NCBI GenBank assembly: GCA_039090855.1
Contig: CM077022.1
Span: 73,928,971-73,992,970 of the forward strand
DNA: 64,000 bases
Direction: 5' to 3'
Source of the DNA: Macrothele yani
Lineage: Eukaryota; Arthropoda; Arachnida; Araneae; Macrothelidae
Shown: positions 54,273-64,000 of the stretch, one piece after another
How positions within the stretch are numbered: the first letter of the stretch is position 1
Layout of the letters: the number at the start of each line of letters is the position of its first letter
Notes under the pieces: model-generated
What the model was told of the DNA's origin: nothing
The model's input: only the letters and a program-made list of their open reading frames with translations
Databases searched by the model: none
Made by a program: the position numbers and the translations under genes

Positions 54273-55477
54273 CACTGAAGAGCAATTGAATTAGAGATAC
54301 CTGTCTAGTAACGTGTAGTATCACCTTTCGTCCTGAGGACGGCGGCGATTCGTCTCGGCATGAACTCGACAAGACACCGGAAGCGTTGGGAAGCCATACG
54401 GATCCACGACCCCTGAACAAGCTCCCACAGTTCACGAAGATTTGATGGACGGGGGTCAGAGCCTCGAACATCTCTCTCGATGGCATCCCAGATGTGCTCG
54501 ATTGTATTGAGGTCAGGTGACCTGGCTGGCCACGGAAGCGAGGTCACGTCGGTGGAGTGTTCATCCAACCATTCGGATACAATTCGGGAGCGATGGCACG
54601 GTGCATTGTGTTGTTGCAGAATGAGGTCCCCAGTGGGATGTTGAAGACGCACAAACGGGAGCAAATGGACGTCCAGGATATGCCGGTAACGTTGACCTGC
54701 GAAGGACGATGTCAGACGTACCAGGGGTCCCATTTCAGTCCACGTAAACAGTCCCCAGACGAGAATGCCACCCCCACCACCTTGAAGAGTACCCTGCTGG
54801 CAAGAAGGATCCATCGCTTCATGTGGTTTGCGCCGTACTCGTATCCTGCCATCCGCATGCACCAACGTGAATCTCGACTCATCAGTCCAGGCAACATTAG
54901 TGCACATGTCTAGGGTCCAGTGGCCATGTTCCCGCGCCCATGCTAATCTTTGCACCCTGTGATGTGCGGTCAGCAGCGGTACCCTCGTGGGACGATGGCT
55001 TCTGTACCCCATAGCGAGGAGATGGTTCAGAATGGTGTGGCTACTTACACGTTTTTGTGCACCAGTTCTAGCTCTGTGGCCCGTCTATCCGCTGTTACAA
55101 TGCGAGCTAGCCGACGATGACCCCGCTTATCCACATGCTGTTTGTTGTCCACGGCAGTTGGCCCTTGCAGGGATGGTTTTACCGGATTCAATGTACTCAC
55201 GGTGCACCCATGACATAGTGGCTCGTGAAAATTCCAGTGCCTGCGGTACTTCCGAGATGGAGTGACCCATTCGTCTGGCCCCGACAATTTGCCCACGGTC
55301 AAATGCGCTTAGATCTTTCGTCTTACCCATACTGCGTCCGACTTTTACTGATTCCCGTCGCATCACTCCTTATATTGTCGGATCGCTGCATACGTCATGT
55401 CGTTTCCGTTTACAGGGCCGCCCACAGCGCCACATTTGCATAACGCTAGCTGTCTCTAATTCAATTGCTCTTCAGTG
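54273..55477 (-). mobile_element. Tc1-like element, 1205 bp, good ends
   Basis: Inverted repeats of about 30 bp begin CACTGAAGAGCAATTGAATT then AGAGA, with TA at 54271-54272 and 55478-55479. It is among the best-preserved Tc1 elements in the window. Confidence 0.95.
54305..55366 (-). pseudogene. Tc1 transposase, one catalytic Asp lost
   Basis: The N-terminal frames (55127-55366, 55045-55302) have MGKTKDLSAFDRGQIVGARR and RRLARIVTADRRAT; the catalytic half is a clean 235-codon frame (54305-55012) to the natural stop. It has VAWTDESRFTLVHADGRIRV (first Asp), LFTWTEMGPLVRL, LILQQHNAPCHRSR, SPDLNTIEHIWDAIERDVRG (Glu) and MPRRIAAVLRTKGDTTRY. The second Asp is His (QQHNAPCH for QQDNAPCH). Only one or two frameshifts separate the N-terminal part. 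Confidence 0.94.
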
Positions 55478-55559
55478 TATATATGTACATTTTTAGCACG
55501 TCTATTGTAAAAATGATCGTGCTTATGTCATCGGTTTGTCCGTCCGTCTGCGGACGCCA

Positions 55560-56155
55560 TATTTCTGCAACTATTTGTCCAATTTAAAAAATTATTTTTG
55601 CTTTTGCATTGGGAAGCTTTAAATACGCGAATGATGATCCTTTATTTCGTTTTTTTTTACGATGTACAATTTCGCCGCTAGAGAGCGTAAATGCAGATAT
55701 TGAATTCAAAATACATTTTATTCCATATATTTGCTTCTAAACATCCGATTAAAAAAAAATAATTTAACCTTTCGATCCGGTGTATGTCAACGAGTATTTT
55801 AGGTATAGTCACTTTTTCAAGTTACGCACAGATTTCCCGCTAGGGGCCTAAAACTAAATTGTGTTTTCCCCGATATTTCTACTTCTAAAACTTCGATTTG
55901 AAAATTGTTTTCTTTAGCGGATTCAGCTCTTGATGAGAAACCTTTTCCATATAATTTCTAATTTTTGGCAAAGAATGGTTTAGCAACCAGCGAAATTAAC
56001 ACTTAGCTAGCGTAAGTGTTAATTTCTGCTTCTGATGTATTTGCAGCAAAATCTGAGCTTCTCAAATCTCGATTGAAAAAATTCGTCGATAAACGTTTTC
56101 GGAATATTTTCTTCTTAAAATACTACATGGTTTCTCCGCCAGGAGGCGTAGATAT
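55560..56155. repeat. Degenerate ~185-bp repeats, left of the RTE
   Basis: Recurring pieces: ATATTTCTRCTTCTAAAACT, GATTTGAAAAATT, TTTCCCGCTAGGGG and AATTTCTGCTTYTGATGTAT. They continue after the RTE at 59385. The family also surrounds the other RTE copy at 34-36 kb in inverted orientation. Confidence 0.65.
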
Positions 56156-56159
56156 ATAT

Positions 56160-59100
56160 ATCATCATCATCATCATTGTCAACCATTATCAATCCACTGC
56201 TGGACGAAGGTCTCCCCAAGTTTCCTCCACAACGGTCTGTCTTGTGCCAGTCTCCTCCATGTCACCCCTGCATACTTTCGAATTTCATCCACCCATCTCC
56301 CATGTGGTCTTCTTCTGGGTCTTTTCCTGTCCCTTGGATTCCAATCTAAAATTTCGGCTGTCCATCGATGATCTGTCCTTCTGGCAGTATGTCCAGCCCA
56401 TTGCCATTTCAGGGATTTAACTCTGATCATGATGTCTTCCACTCTTGTCATTTTTCGGATCCACGAGTTCCTCTTCTTATCTCTCCTGGTTACACGAAGC
56501 ATGCACCTCTCCATGCTACTTTGAGTTGTCTGCAGTCTTTGTATATCTCTTTTTAGTTAAGGTCCACGTCTCTGCACCATACGTAAGCACTGGAAGGATG
56601 CATTGATCAAACACTTTTCTTTTAAGACATAATGGCATATTGCTCTTGAAAATTATGCTGTTTCTTCCAAAAGCTCTCCAGGCAAGTTTTGTACGCCGAT
56701 TAATTTCTTCATCAATGTGACCCTCACTTGATATCTGCTGTCCAAGATAAACGTACGTGTCTGTTATCTCCAGCTTTTCTCCATCAATCAATAAATCTTC
56801 ATTTCTTCTAAACGCATTGAACATCACTTTTGTCTTCTGAAAGTTCATTTTTAATCCCACTTCTTTACTCTTGTCAGCAAGTTCCTGGATCATACTCTGC
56901 AGCTCTGATGGGGTAGTTGCAAAAATGACTACGGCATCAGCAAAACGAAGGTGGGTTAGATAATCTCCATTAATCTTTATCCCTTTGTTTTCCCAGCTCA
57001 GCGACTGAAAAACACCCTCCAATGTGGCATTAAAGAGCTTCGGAGATATGGTGTCACCTTGTCTCACTCCCTTTCCAATTTTTATGTGTGTTGTATTTTC
57101 AAACAGCCGAATCTTTGCACTTGCATTTTCATAGATGTTATTAATAATATTAATGTATGCATCTTCAATACCGCAGGTTTTCAGAGCCATTGTAACTGCT
57201 GATGGTTTCACCGAATCAAAGGCTTTTTCATAATCGATAAAAGCCATGCACAATGGAAGTTCATATTCCCTCGCTCTTTCAATTAGTTCTCGTAGTATGT
57301 GGATATGATCTATTGTGCTGTAGCCACTCCTGAATCCAGCTTGTTCTCTCGGTTGAGCCATGTCCAGTGTTACCTTCAAGCGATGTGAAAGAACTTTAGT
57401 GAAGATTTTATAAACTACTGATAGGAGGCTGATAGGTCTGTAGTTTCCGAGATCCTCAATGTCACCTTTCTTATGTAGCAGGATCATTGTAGCGGTGTTC
57501 CAATCCTCAGGAATCTTTCCTTCATTAAGGCATCGAGTGAAAATTTGGGCGAGTACTGTTTCAATTTCTCCACTTGCTTCTTGTATGATGTCTACAGTAA
57601 TTCCATCTTCTCCTGGAGCTTTTCCCCGCTTCATGTTCTTGATTGCATGTGCAACTTCTGCTGGAAGGACTGGAGGAACTCTGGTACTGGTATCTTTCAT
57701 GATGTCTGGAGTGCATGTATCATCCCTTTCATGTAATTTGGAGTAGAAATCTTTCACTCTTGTCAAAATTTCGCCTCTATTTCTTGTTACAGAACCATCT
57801 TCTTTTCTCAGTGCCATAATCTGTTTTCTTCCCTTACTGAGATGTCCCTTTGCTATCTTTAGGCTTTGGTTGTTTTCAATTGCTTTCCTCACTAGTTCAC
57901 AGTTGAATTTTCTTACGTCTTCAGTGATACTTTTTCTTACTGTCTTGCATAGCTCTATATATTCCACTTTGGAAGTCACATCTTCTTTAGTTGTCCTCAT
58001 CTCTCTTCTTTTTTGCATCAACATTTTCGTTTTTCCTGATAATTTGTTTACATGCAACTTGTTCTTAGACCCAGCTAATTTTGTTGCTGTTTCCATAAGA
58101 GCTTTGGTTACTTTTCTGTTAACTTCAGAGATGTCCACTTCTTCCGATGTTAGGAATTCTAAAGCAGAGAACCTGTTCTTCAGTTCCAACTTGAAGGTAT
58201 TATGGTGTTTTTTAAGGTTGGTTATGTCAATAGATTTTGTTTGTCTTATGAGCTTGCCACGTTCAAGTTTGGTGTTGAGGTGCATCTTACATCTCACCAA
58301 TCTATGGTCGCTACCTGTGTTGAACTTGTTTAGCACACTGCAGTCTTCTATGACGAATTTTTTGTTACACATAATAAAATCAATTTCACTTGTCGTCCCA
58401 TTTGGATGTCTCCATGTCCATTTCCTGTTTGGCTTTTTCTTGAAGAAGGAGTTCAAGATGAAAAACCCTTCTGCCTCTGCAAACTCAACGAGAGTATTTC
58501 CACGCTGGTTTCTGTTGCCGTGACCGAATTTACCTACTGAAGTTTCATTCTGTTGCCGTTGCCCTATTTTTGCATTGAAATCTCCCATACTTATTTTCAA
58601 GTGCTGCTTACCTTTATTATTTAGATGACAAATTTCCTCATAAAATTCTTCAATTTCTTCTTCAGGATGACTTGTGGTGGGTGCATAAGTTTGAATAATC
58701 TGAGCCTGGTATCTTTTCGAGAGTTGGATAACAAGTCGTGCAGCTCTGTCAGAGGAACTTTCAACTTCTACAACTTTATCCTTCAGTTTCTTGTTTATTA
58801 TAAATCCAACACCACTAGTTCTGCCAGTATCTGTCCCACGATAGTAGAAGAGATGTCCACTTTTCAGTTCGATGAGATCTTCTCCTTTTCTCCTTACCTC
58901 ACTTAGCCCCACGATGTCCCACTTGATCCTTTGTAGTTCCTCTTCCAATTCAAGAAGCCTTGAATCAGAAGATAGGGAAAGTCCTTTGTACGTAGCCAAG
59001 GTCAGCATCAGATGGCAGCCTAGTCCGGTCCTCCGGGGATTCTTAGCACCCTCTGCCTTCATGTCGCACTGGCCGCTGCCTTGGCCAGGTATATTCCAGC

Positions 59101-59345
59101 TGCCGGAGACTGAGGGCCAAGATTTAAGTTGTGGAATCATTTTGGAGGGGTTTGGCCATAACTCACCACGCTGGCCAAGCGGGTTGGTGAGTGTGGGATA
59201 GAATTTCCTCTAATCCCGATGGTATAGTTATACCGCTATTGGCGGTCGTCAGAGCCCCTTTAGTGGGAACAGGATGTACCACGAGAAGGCGGGGTTGACA
59301 TTTGTTAAGGAGAGGCTGTGATGTTACGCATCACCTGACCTTACA
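56160..59345 (-). mobile_element. Nearly complete RTE retrotransposon
   Basis: About 3.2 kb. The 3' end is a (TGATGA)-type tail at 56160-56178, typical of RTE. The 5' end reaches about 59345, next to a (TA)n run that also borders the 3' end, so it inserted in a TA-rich site. It encodes one protein with endonuclease and reverse-transcriptase domains. Confidence 0.9.
56179..59140 (-). pseudogene. RTE ORF: AP endonuclease plus reverse transcriptase
   Basis: An 874-codon frame (56516-59140) is followed, after one frameshift near 56545, by 111 more codons to the natural stop (56179-56514). Roughly residues 50-290 are the AP endonuclease (GLSEVRRKG, YAPTTSHPEEE, SMGDFNAKIGQ, NTGSDHRLVRC). Roughly 520-800 are the RT (NYRPISLLSVVYKIF, AFIDYEKAFDSV, GVRQGDTISPKLFNA, LRFADAVVIFATT, YVYLGQQISSEGH). 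The catalytic FADD is FADA, so the RT active site is lost. Apart from that and one extra A in TLTKK, the protein looks intact. The 35-kb copy keeps FADD. Confidence 0.95.
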
Positions 59346-59347
59346 TC

Positions 59348-59348
59348 C

Positions 59349-59384
<36 letters not shown>
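59348..59384. repeat. (TA)n microsatellite
   Basis: About 18 TA units at the 5' end of the RTE; a shorter TATATATA run lies at its 3' end (56150-56160). Confidence 0.97.
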
Positions 59385-59386
<2 letters not shown>

Positions 59387-60075
59387 TATTTTTCAATATC
59401 TCTGCTTTTAATGGTCCGATTTGAAAAATTCCTTCTTTATTGAATAGAGTTTTCGGTGCTACATATGTTTCATATAATTTCAAAATTTTCAAGTAAATCA
59501 CAGATTTTCCGTTAGGGGGTGTTGAGGTAAATTGCGTTTTCCCCGATATATCTGCTTCTAAAACTCCGATTTGAAAAATTCTTCCTGATTCGCATACAGC
59601 TCCTAATGGGAAATATTTCTCCATATAATTTCTAATATTTGGTAAAGAATGGTTTTGCCACCAGAGTGCATAAATATTAATTTCTGCTTTTGATGTATTT
59701 GCAGCAAAATCTGAGCTCCTGAAAACTCGACTGAAAAATGTTTTTTCTTGGACCGATACTTCTCACATCGAAAAACCTTTTGAGAATAATTTCTCCTGAA
59801 AATAATGTATGTTTTTTCCGCCAGGGGACGTAGATGCATATCTTATATTTGGCTATATCTCTGCTTCTAAGAGTCCGATTTAAAAAAAATTCTTTCTTTT
59901 TTGGAAGAGCGTTTCCACTGCCAAATGTTTCTCATATAATTTCAAATCTTTCTCAACGCTCAAGTCTGCAACCAGAGGGCGTAAATTCATGATTCCATTT
60001 ACAGCAATATCTGTGGGATTAAAAACCCGATTGAAAAACTTCTTTTTTCGCAGAGATACTACTTTTTTCCATACC
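59385..60075. repeat. Degenerate ~185-bp repeats, right of the RTE
   Basis: Continuation of 55560-56155, with clearer periodicity: CTGCTTCTAAAACTCCGATT, ATATAATTTCTAATATTTGG and TTTGCCACCAGAG recur. Confidence 0.65.
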
Positions 60076-60810
60076 GGTTCAATTGACTTTAAATAGCCTT
60101 GACAAATTTAATTCGCGTCAGCACGTATTCAAAAGACGTGCTCTTTACACCCGAAAATTCGGGATCATCTTTCTTGTTTACAGTTTGTGGCTTAGTGCTA
60201 AAGTTTTTGATGCGCCTCAGAAAGCAGAGCTTAAAGATTCTTATTCATTTTTGGAGAAAATAAAGATTAGAGCAAAAATAAAAATAAAAACTGTAAAAAT
60301 CACTTCAAACGAAATCTGCAATGCGCAAAATGCTCACAACATAAATCGTGGAATTCCCTGACGGTTTATTGGACGAGGGGAAAAAATTAATCACACTAAC
60401 TACGTACGTAATTGCTTTGCTCCTTCGTTTTCTTAATTGTTTAATTAATGTCGGGACATCGTAACAAACAGAATGGTTCAAACGCTGCTCTTTCTTTACT
60501 AACATTCACGATCTTCGTTTCGTTACTTGAGTGCAAACTGATTTTCTCAACCTTCTTTTCGATAATGTAGCACCTTTAAGCTGCGTTACCTCTCAAGTAC
60601 TCATAACAATGAAATTAGTGTTTTTGTAAAAAAGAAATTGCAATGATCTAAATCCCCCGATTAAAGTTATTATTTGCGGTAATGTTAATTTTTTAGTGCA
60701 TAACGGAAATAATGGTGCAGAAATAAATTTTTATCTTCCAATAATAGTCTTTCGTGTTTCATTGGGCGTAAATTACGTCGATTCGCTGCAATGATGCGTG
60801 CAGCATTTTG
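60076..60810. other. No recognisable gene
   Basis: AT-rich; one 92-codon plus frame (60083-60361) without known motifs. Confidence 0.5.
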
Positions 60811-60812
60811 TA

Positions 60813-62101
60813 CAGAGGGTGAGACGAAAGTTTTACAATATTTGAATAAAAGTATGTGCTGCGGCGGGTATGTCACGTGTTTAAACTAGTTCAAGTCGCA
60901 CACTGCAGTCAGTCGAAAGAGATATAAAGTGGTAGTCGTTGCTGTGAACAGCATTGCATGTTGTCGTTCTGTCTGTGGTTGGGACGCCTGAAAGGTGAAC
61001 ACACACAACCGGCTAATTAGGGAACTTTTGCTTTACGAGTTTGAACTCGGCCATAACGCTGCTCAAGCAGCACTAAACGGTTATCATTCGAAAGGGGAAG
61101 GTTCCGTGAACCACAGCACCACAACCAGGTGGTTCAAGAAATTTCGCTCAGGTGACAGCAATCTCGACGATCAGCCAAGGTCAGGTTGGACGCGAACCGT
61201 GGATTCGGAGGCCGTGCGCCAGGCCGTAGAGGCAAATCCAACAATAAGTACTCGGAGGTTATCAGGTGAGCTGGGCATATCACAGACCACCGAGGTTCGT
61301 CACCTTCAGGACCTGGACGAGATCTACAGGAGCTGCAGCATTGTCCCATACGAACTGACGCTAGCTGAAGCAAACCGTGGAGTGGGAGTGTGCGTGAAAG
61401 CCCTAGAAAACCTGCGCGATGTACGTTTCATCAAGAGAATTGTTACGTGCGATGAAAACTGGGTCTATTTCCGTAATCCTAATACACGACGGCAGTGGTT
61501 GAGCTCGGGCCAGCCTCCAGAACCTGTTACCAAATGTGAGCGCTTCGAGCACAAGGTGATGCTCTGCGTCTGGTGGAATTTCCAAGGGATAATCCATTAC
61601 GAATGTGCTCCAAATGATCGGAGCATCAACGCCAACCTCTTTTCTGAACAGCTGGAGCGGGTGTCTGCCGTTTTGGAGGAGAAGAACCCGGCACTGGTGA
61701 ACAGAAAGCGCGCTCTCCTACAGCACGATAACTTTCGGCATCATACAGCGTGAACCACACGGGCAAAACTCCAGGAACTAGAGGGCATCGAACTTATGCC
61801 ACACCCAGCTTGTGGTCTGGAACTTGCCCTGTCAGATTATTACCTGTTCCTTTCCATGGCCCACTTCCTTCGAGGGCGGCACTTCAACAACCAGGAGGAG
61901 ATGGCAGCTGGGGTGAAAGAGTTCTTCGCCTCGAAGGACAAGAACTGGTAACGCCGCGGAATCGAAGAACTGGCAAACAGATGGCTAAAGATGGTGCAAC
62001 ACGATGGCCTATACTTTGAATGATATTCAGCTTTCGTCGTAAAGGTACGTGTGAAGACATAAAGGGATCCAAATATTGCAAAACTTTCGACTCGCCCTCT
62101 G
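60813..62101 (+). mobile_element. mariner element, well preserved
   Basis: Inverted repeats CAGAGGGTGAGACGAAAGTT against CAGAGGGCGAGTCGAAAGTT continue TTxCAATATTTG, with TA at 60811-60812 and 62102-62103. Length is 1289 bp. A truncated 5' copy is at 45834-46006. Confidence 0.95.
60995..62010 (+). pseudogene. mariner transposase, all catalytic Asps encoded
   Basis: The frame 60995-61753 starts at a GTG in the usual place of the ATG and reads NRLIRELLLYEFELGHNAA, TTRWFKKFRSGDSNLDD and TRRLSGELGISQTTEVRHL. It continues with IVTCDENWVYFRN (first Asp), VMLCVWWNFQGIIHYE and LLQHDNFRHHTA (second Asp), then TGA. The next frame goes on with ALSDYYLFLSMAHFLRGRHF (third Asp) and the C-terminal tail. 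The changes are small: start codon, one stop or shift at 61751, and eroded residues in LLQHDNARPHTA. Confidence 0.93.
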
Positions 62102-62103
62102 TA

Positions 62104-62230
62104 TATACCAAAGAGGCAAAACATTATGACCACCGACCTAACACGATGTTGGTCCCCCACGTGCTGCCAAAACAGCTCTTGCCCGGCGAAGCATCGATGC
62201 TACAAGATTCCTAAAAGTGTCTTGAAGTAA
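62104..62230 (-). mobile_element. Tc1 3' end fragment
   Basis: On the minus strand the frame reads FRNLVASMLRRARAVLAARG then a terminus like VGGHNVLPLW, which matches Tc1 C-termini of the VGGHNVM type seen at 52480. The element is cut by the neighbouring mariner at 62101. Confidence 0.65.
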
Positions 62231-62579
62231 CTAGTACAAACACGTTACCAGCAGATCCTTCAATCTCGATATCTGAATTATATAATATGGATAATTCTAA
62301 TATATAATCTGCTAGAGCCCTCCTCCTCCTCCGTGCCACTTTTTAAGTCGTCATGGCAACAACCGAGAAACAAATGTTTGTAACGTCACGCTTAGCTTTT
62401 CGTATTTTCGTGTAGGTGACGTCATCACCTACACGCGCACAGTCCACGCGTATACCACTTTGTTTTGTTGTCACAGCAACAAAGAACACAGCTGCTAGTG
62501 TGACGTCATCTAATCCAAATCATTCTCACATGACGTCAGAGATGCGTTACGTCACACGGTCAACTCTAGAGATACGAAA
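62231..62579. other. No recognisable gene
   Basis: Repeated TGACGTCA-type words (62417, 62501, 62533) suggest a local duplication, but no element is recognised. Confidence 0.4.
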
Positions 62580-62798
62580 CCTTTTTTTTTTTTTTTGGTT
62601 GGAGGTTTAAAAACAACCATGAGCAACTCAGTGGGCTATAAGCAGTCGCCCGTCTCTAATTTGGGGCCACTGGTTCCAGGGAAAGGAGAGAGCTAGTGCC
62701 GTAAGACAAACACAACATCCATGCCACACCGGAATTCGAACCCTGACCCATCTTGGACGAATGAACATAAGCTAGCGCTTAGACCACTGCACCACCGC
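62580..62798 (-). mobile_element. tRNA-derived SINE, family A, copy 8
   Basis: Complete but diverged copy with a T run of 18 at the left (the A tail) and target duplication TACGAAA at 62573-62579 and 62799-62805. The tRNA head is truncated or eroded at its 5' end (CACCACCGC). Confidence 0.9.
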
Positions 62799-62805
62799 TA
62801 CGAAA

Positions 62806-63746
62806 AACTTTACTTCGGGAATTTTGGTTCACTACCTGAACCGGTGTTTAGCCATCTGTATGTGGCAACATTAAGAGTACGACGATCTGACGGCGTCAAG
62901 ATAAAATAGTTTACGGAAAAGAACAGGGGAAATTGATACAGGGTTCACAGTCAGTGTATACGAAAAATGTTGTGTACAAGGAAGTGTTGACGAAATAGGG
63001 ACTAAAGGTTTTAAAAAAACACATAACAAGCAGACAGCCCGTCGTATCAAATTCCATAACCGACTGCTCGGGAAATTTTCAGAAAACTGTGAGCCAACGT
63101 CGCCATCTATTGACGTGGAACTCAAAAACCCAATAAATAAATGTCAATAATTTCTGTATCATAAATTTTATTTTCCCCCGTCATTATTGACGGGCTTTCA
63201 TCTAGTATTATATAATACAATGGGTTATATGTAATATCGTGATACATATAGTGTGTATCTCGGTCACTGATGCATACTTCCGATGCCAAAATATTTATTT
63301 CGATCTTGGAAATTATATGGACAGCTTTAATCATGTGTATGCCCAACGGATTCTGAAAAGAAGATATCCAGTGCGATTTTTAGAATCAGAGACATGCAGA
63401 CCAATACAAGTATATTTTAGCATTATCTTGCTAGATATCTGTGTCTCAAAAAAACGGGGAAACTTATGAATGATCTTGGATCGTTGCAATCCGAAGTAAA
63501 AGTCAGTTTTTAAATCTTTTTTCTTGAAGCACAAAAGTATGGTTAACACACAATGACGAGATACAAGACGTTGAAACAGGCGTGTGATTTCCTTAAATGT
63601 TTATTAAAAGACGTACTAAAAATATGAATAGTGCCACCGAATGTTCAACGTAATCACTATTCCTTTCAATATGCAGTTCAATTTACTTGTACCTTGATTT
63701 CATTTATAATATAGTCTAATGATTTGTATATTAATTGCTTTTCCAG
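62806..63746 (+). other. Intron sequence upstream of the Musashi exon
   Basis: No gene or element recognised. The last 20 bases (ATTAATTGCTTTTCCAG) are a good polypyrimidine tract and AG acceptor. Confidence 0.7.
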
Positions 63747-63831
63747 GGGATTCGGTTTCGTGACTTTTGCTGATCCAGACAGTGTAGATAAAGTGTTGGC
63801 AAATGGACCTCACGAGTTAGACGGTAAAAAG
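63747..63831 (+). CDS. msi: Internal exon of Musashi-type RNA-binding protein
   Basis: The 85-bp exon gives one base completing the previous codon (Arg in this family), then 28 codons including [13 protein letters not shown] and [22 protein letters not shown] is the RNP1 motif of an RRM, and VDKVLA...HELDxK is characteristic of the first RRM of Musashi proteins. These cytoplasmic regulators bind UAG-containing 3' UTR sites and control translation, for example in neural lineages. The acceptor is TTTTCCAG at 63739-63746 and the donor is GTAAGC from 63832. The exon ends between codons. The earlier half of the RRM and all other exons lie outside the window. DAZAP1/Hrb27C-type proteins are a less likely alternative. 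Confidence 0.9.
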
Positions 63832-64000
63832 GTAAGCACCTTCTTAATTTAGATCTGTCATCATGCCATTGTAATCAAAATAGCACCCCTATTCCCCTAT
63901 TTACAATGTGCACGATACGTTATTGCCGTCGAGTGGACAAATTGTGTGATGAAAACAGTTGGTAGTTTGGTCAAGCTCTTACTACGGTTCTGTCAAAAAG
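63832..64000 (+). other. Start of the following Musashi intron
   Basis: Begins with a consensus donor GTAAGCAC; no further feature to the window end. Confidence 0.7.

Noticed and set aside
57870..58523. 217-codon plus-strand frame
   Set aside because: It is the antisense shadow of the RTE endonuclease/RT gene on the minus strand.

Overview
This is a eukaryotic, AT-rich, almost gene-free window, most likely from an arthropod. The only host coding sequence I can support is one 85-bp internal exon at the far right (63747-63831, + strand). It encodes the RNP1 half of the first RRM of a Musashi-type RNA-binding protein, with a clean AG acceptor and GT donor. Everything to its left looks like a very long intron, or intron plus intergenic DNA, filled with nested transposable elements. 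The species cannot be named from the sequence; the mix of Tc1/mariner DNA transposons, RTE and Penelope retroelements and tRNA-derived SINEs fits many arthropods (arachnids and large-genome insects included).

Layout. 0.6-3.1 kb: a solo LTR of a miniature retroelement, two SINEs and a mariner. 3.1-7.8 kb: an inverted pair of Penelope-like (PLE) 3' ends carrying hammerhead-like motifs, split by a Tc1 element and by a LINE that itself carries a SINE. 8.8-16.9 kb: tandem repeats, three dead mariners (one containing a TIR-plus-tRNA insertion, one with a 68-bp minisatellite inside its transposase), a Tc1 relic, a hairpin and a complete 497-bp miniature LTR element. 17.6-25.6 kb: SINEs, three Tc1 elements, a Helitron Rep fragment and a LINE remnant. 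25.9-30.1 kb: a 4.2-kb member of the same miniature LTR family whose interior has grown into about 24 copies of a ~142-bp unit. 31-37 kb: tandem repeats, a 1.6-kb TIR element, a 5'-truncated RTE and a pogo-type MITE. 38-46 kb: Tc1 and mariner relics, more solo LTRs, and a hAT-like region enclosing a second inverted PLE pair. 46.7-55.5 kb: a run of Tc1/mariner copies and a 1.1-kb element with ~310-bp TIRs. 56-60 kb: a nearly complete RTE. 60.8-62.8 kb: one of the best-preserved mariners, a Tc1 tail and a SINE.

The most interesting system is a family of terminal-repeat retrotransposons in miniature (TRIM-like). Each ~150-165-bp LTR contains a tRNA-like module with recognisable A and B boxes. 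Two copies have both LTRs, a PBS, a polypurine tract and 4-bp target duplications; four more are solo LTRs. One full copy has a single internal unit and the other about 24, so the window shows a satellite-like array growing inside a retroelement. No autonomous LTR-retrotransposon pol gene is visible here, so any mobilising partner must lie elsewhere. Essentially all transposase and reverse transcriptase genes are broken.
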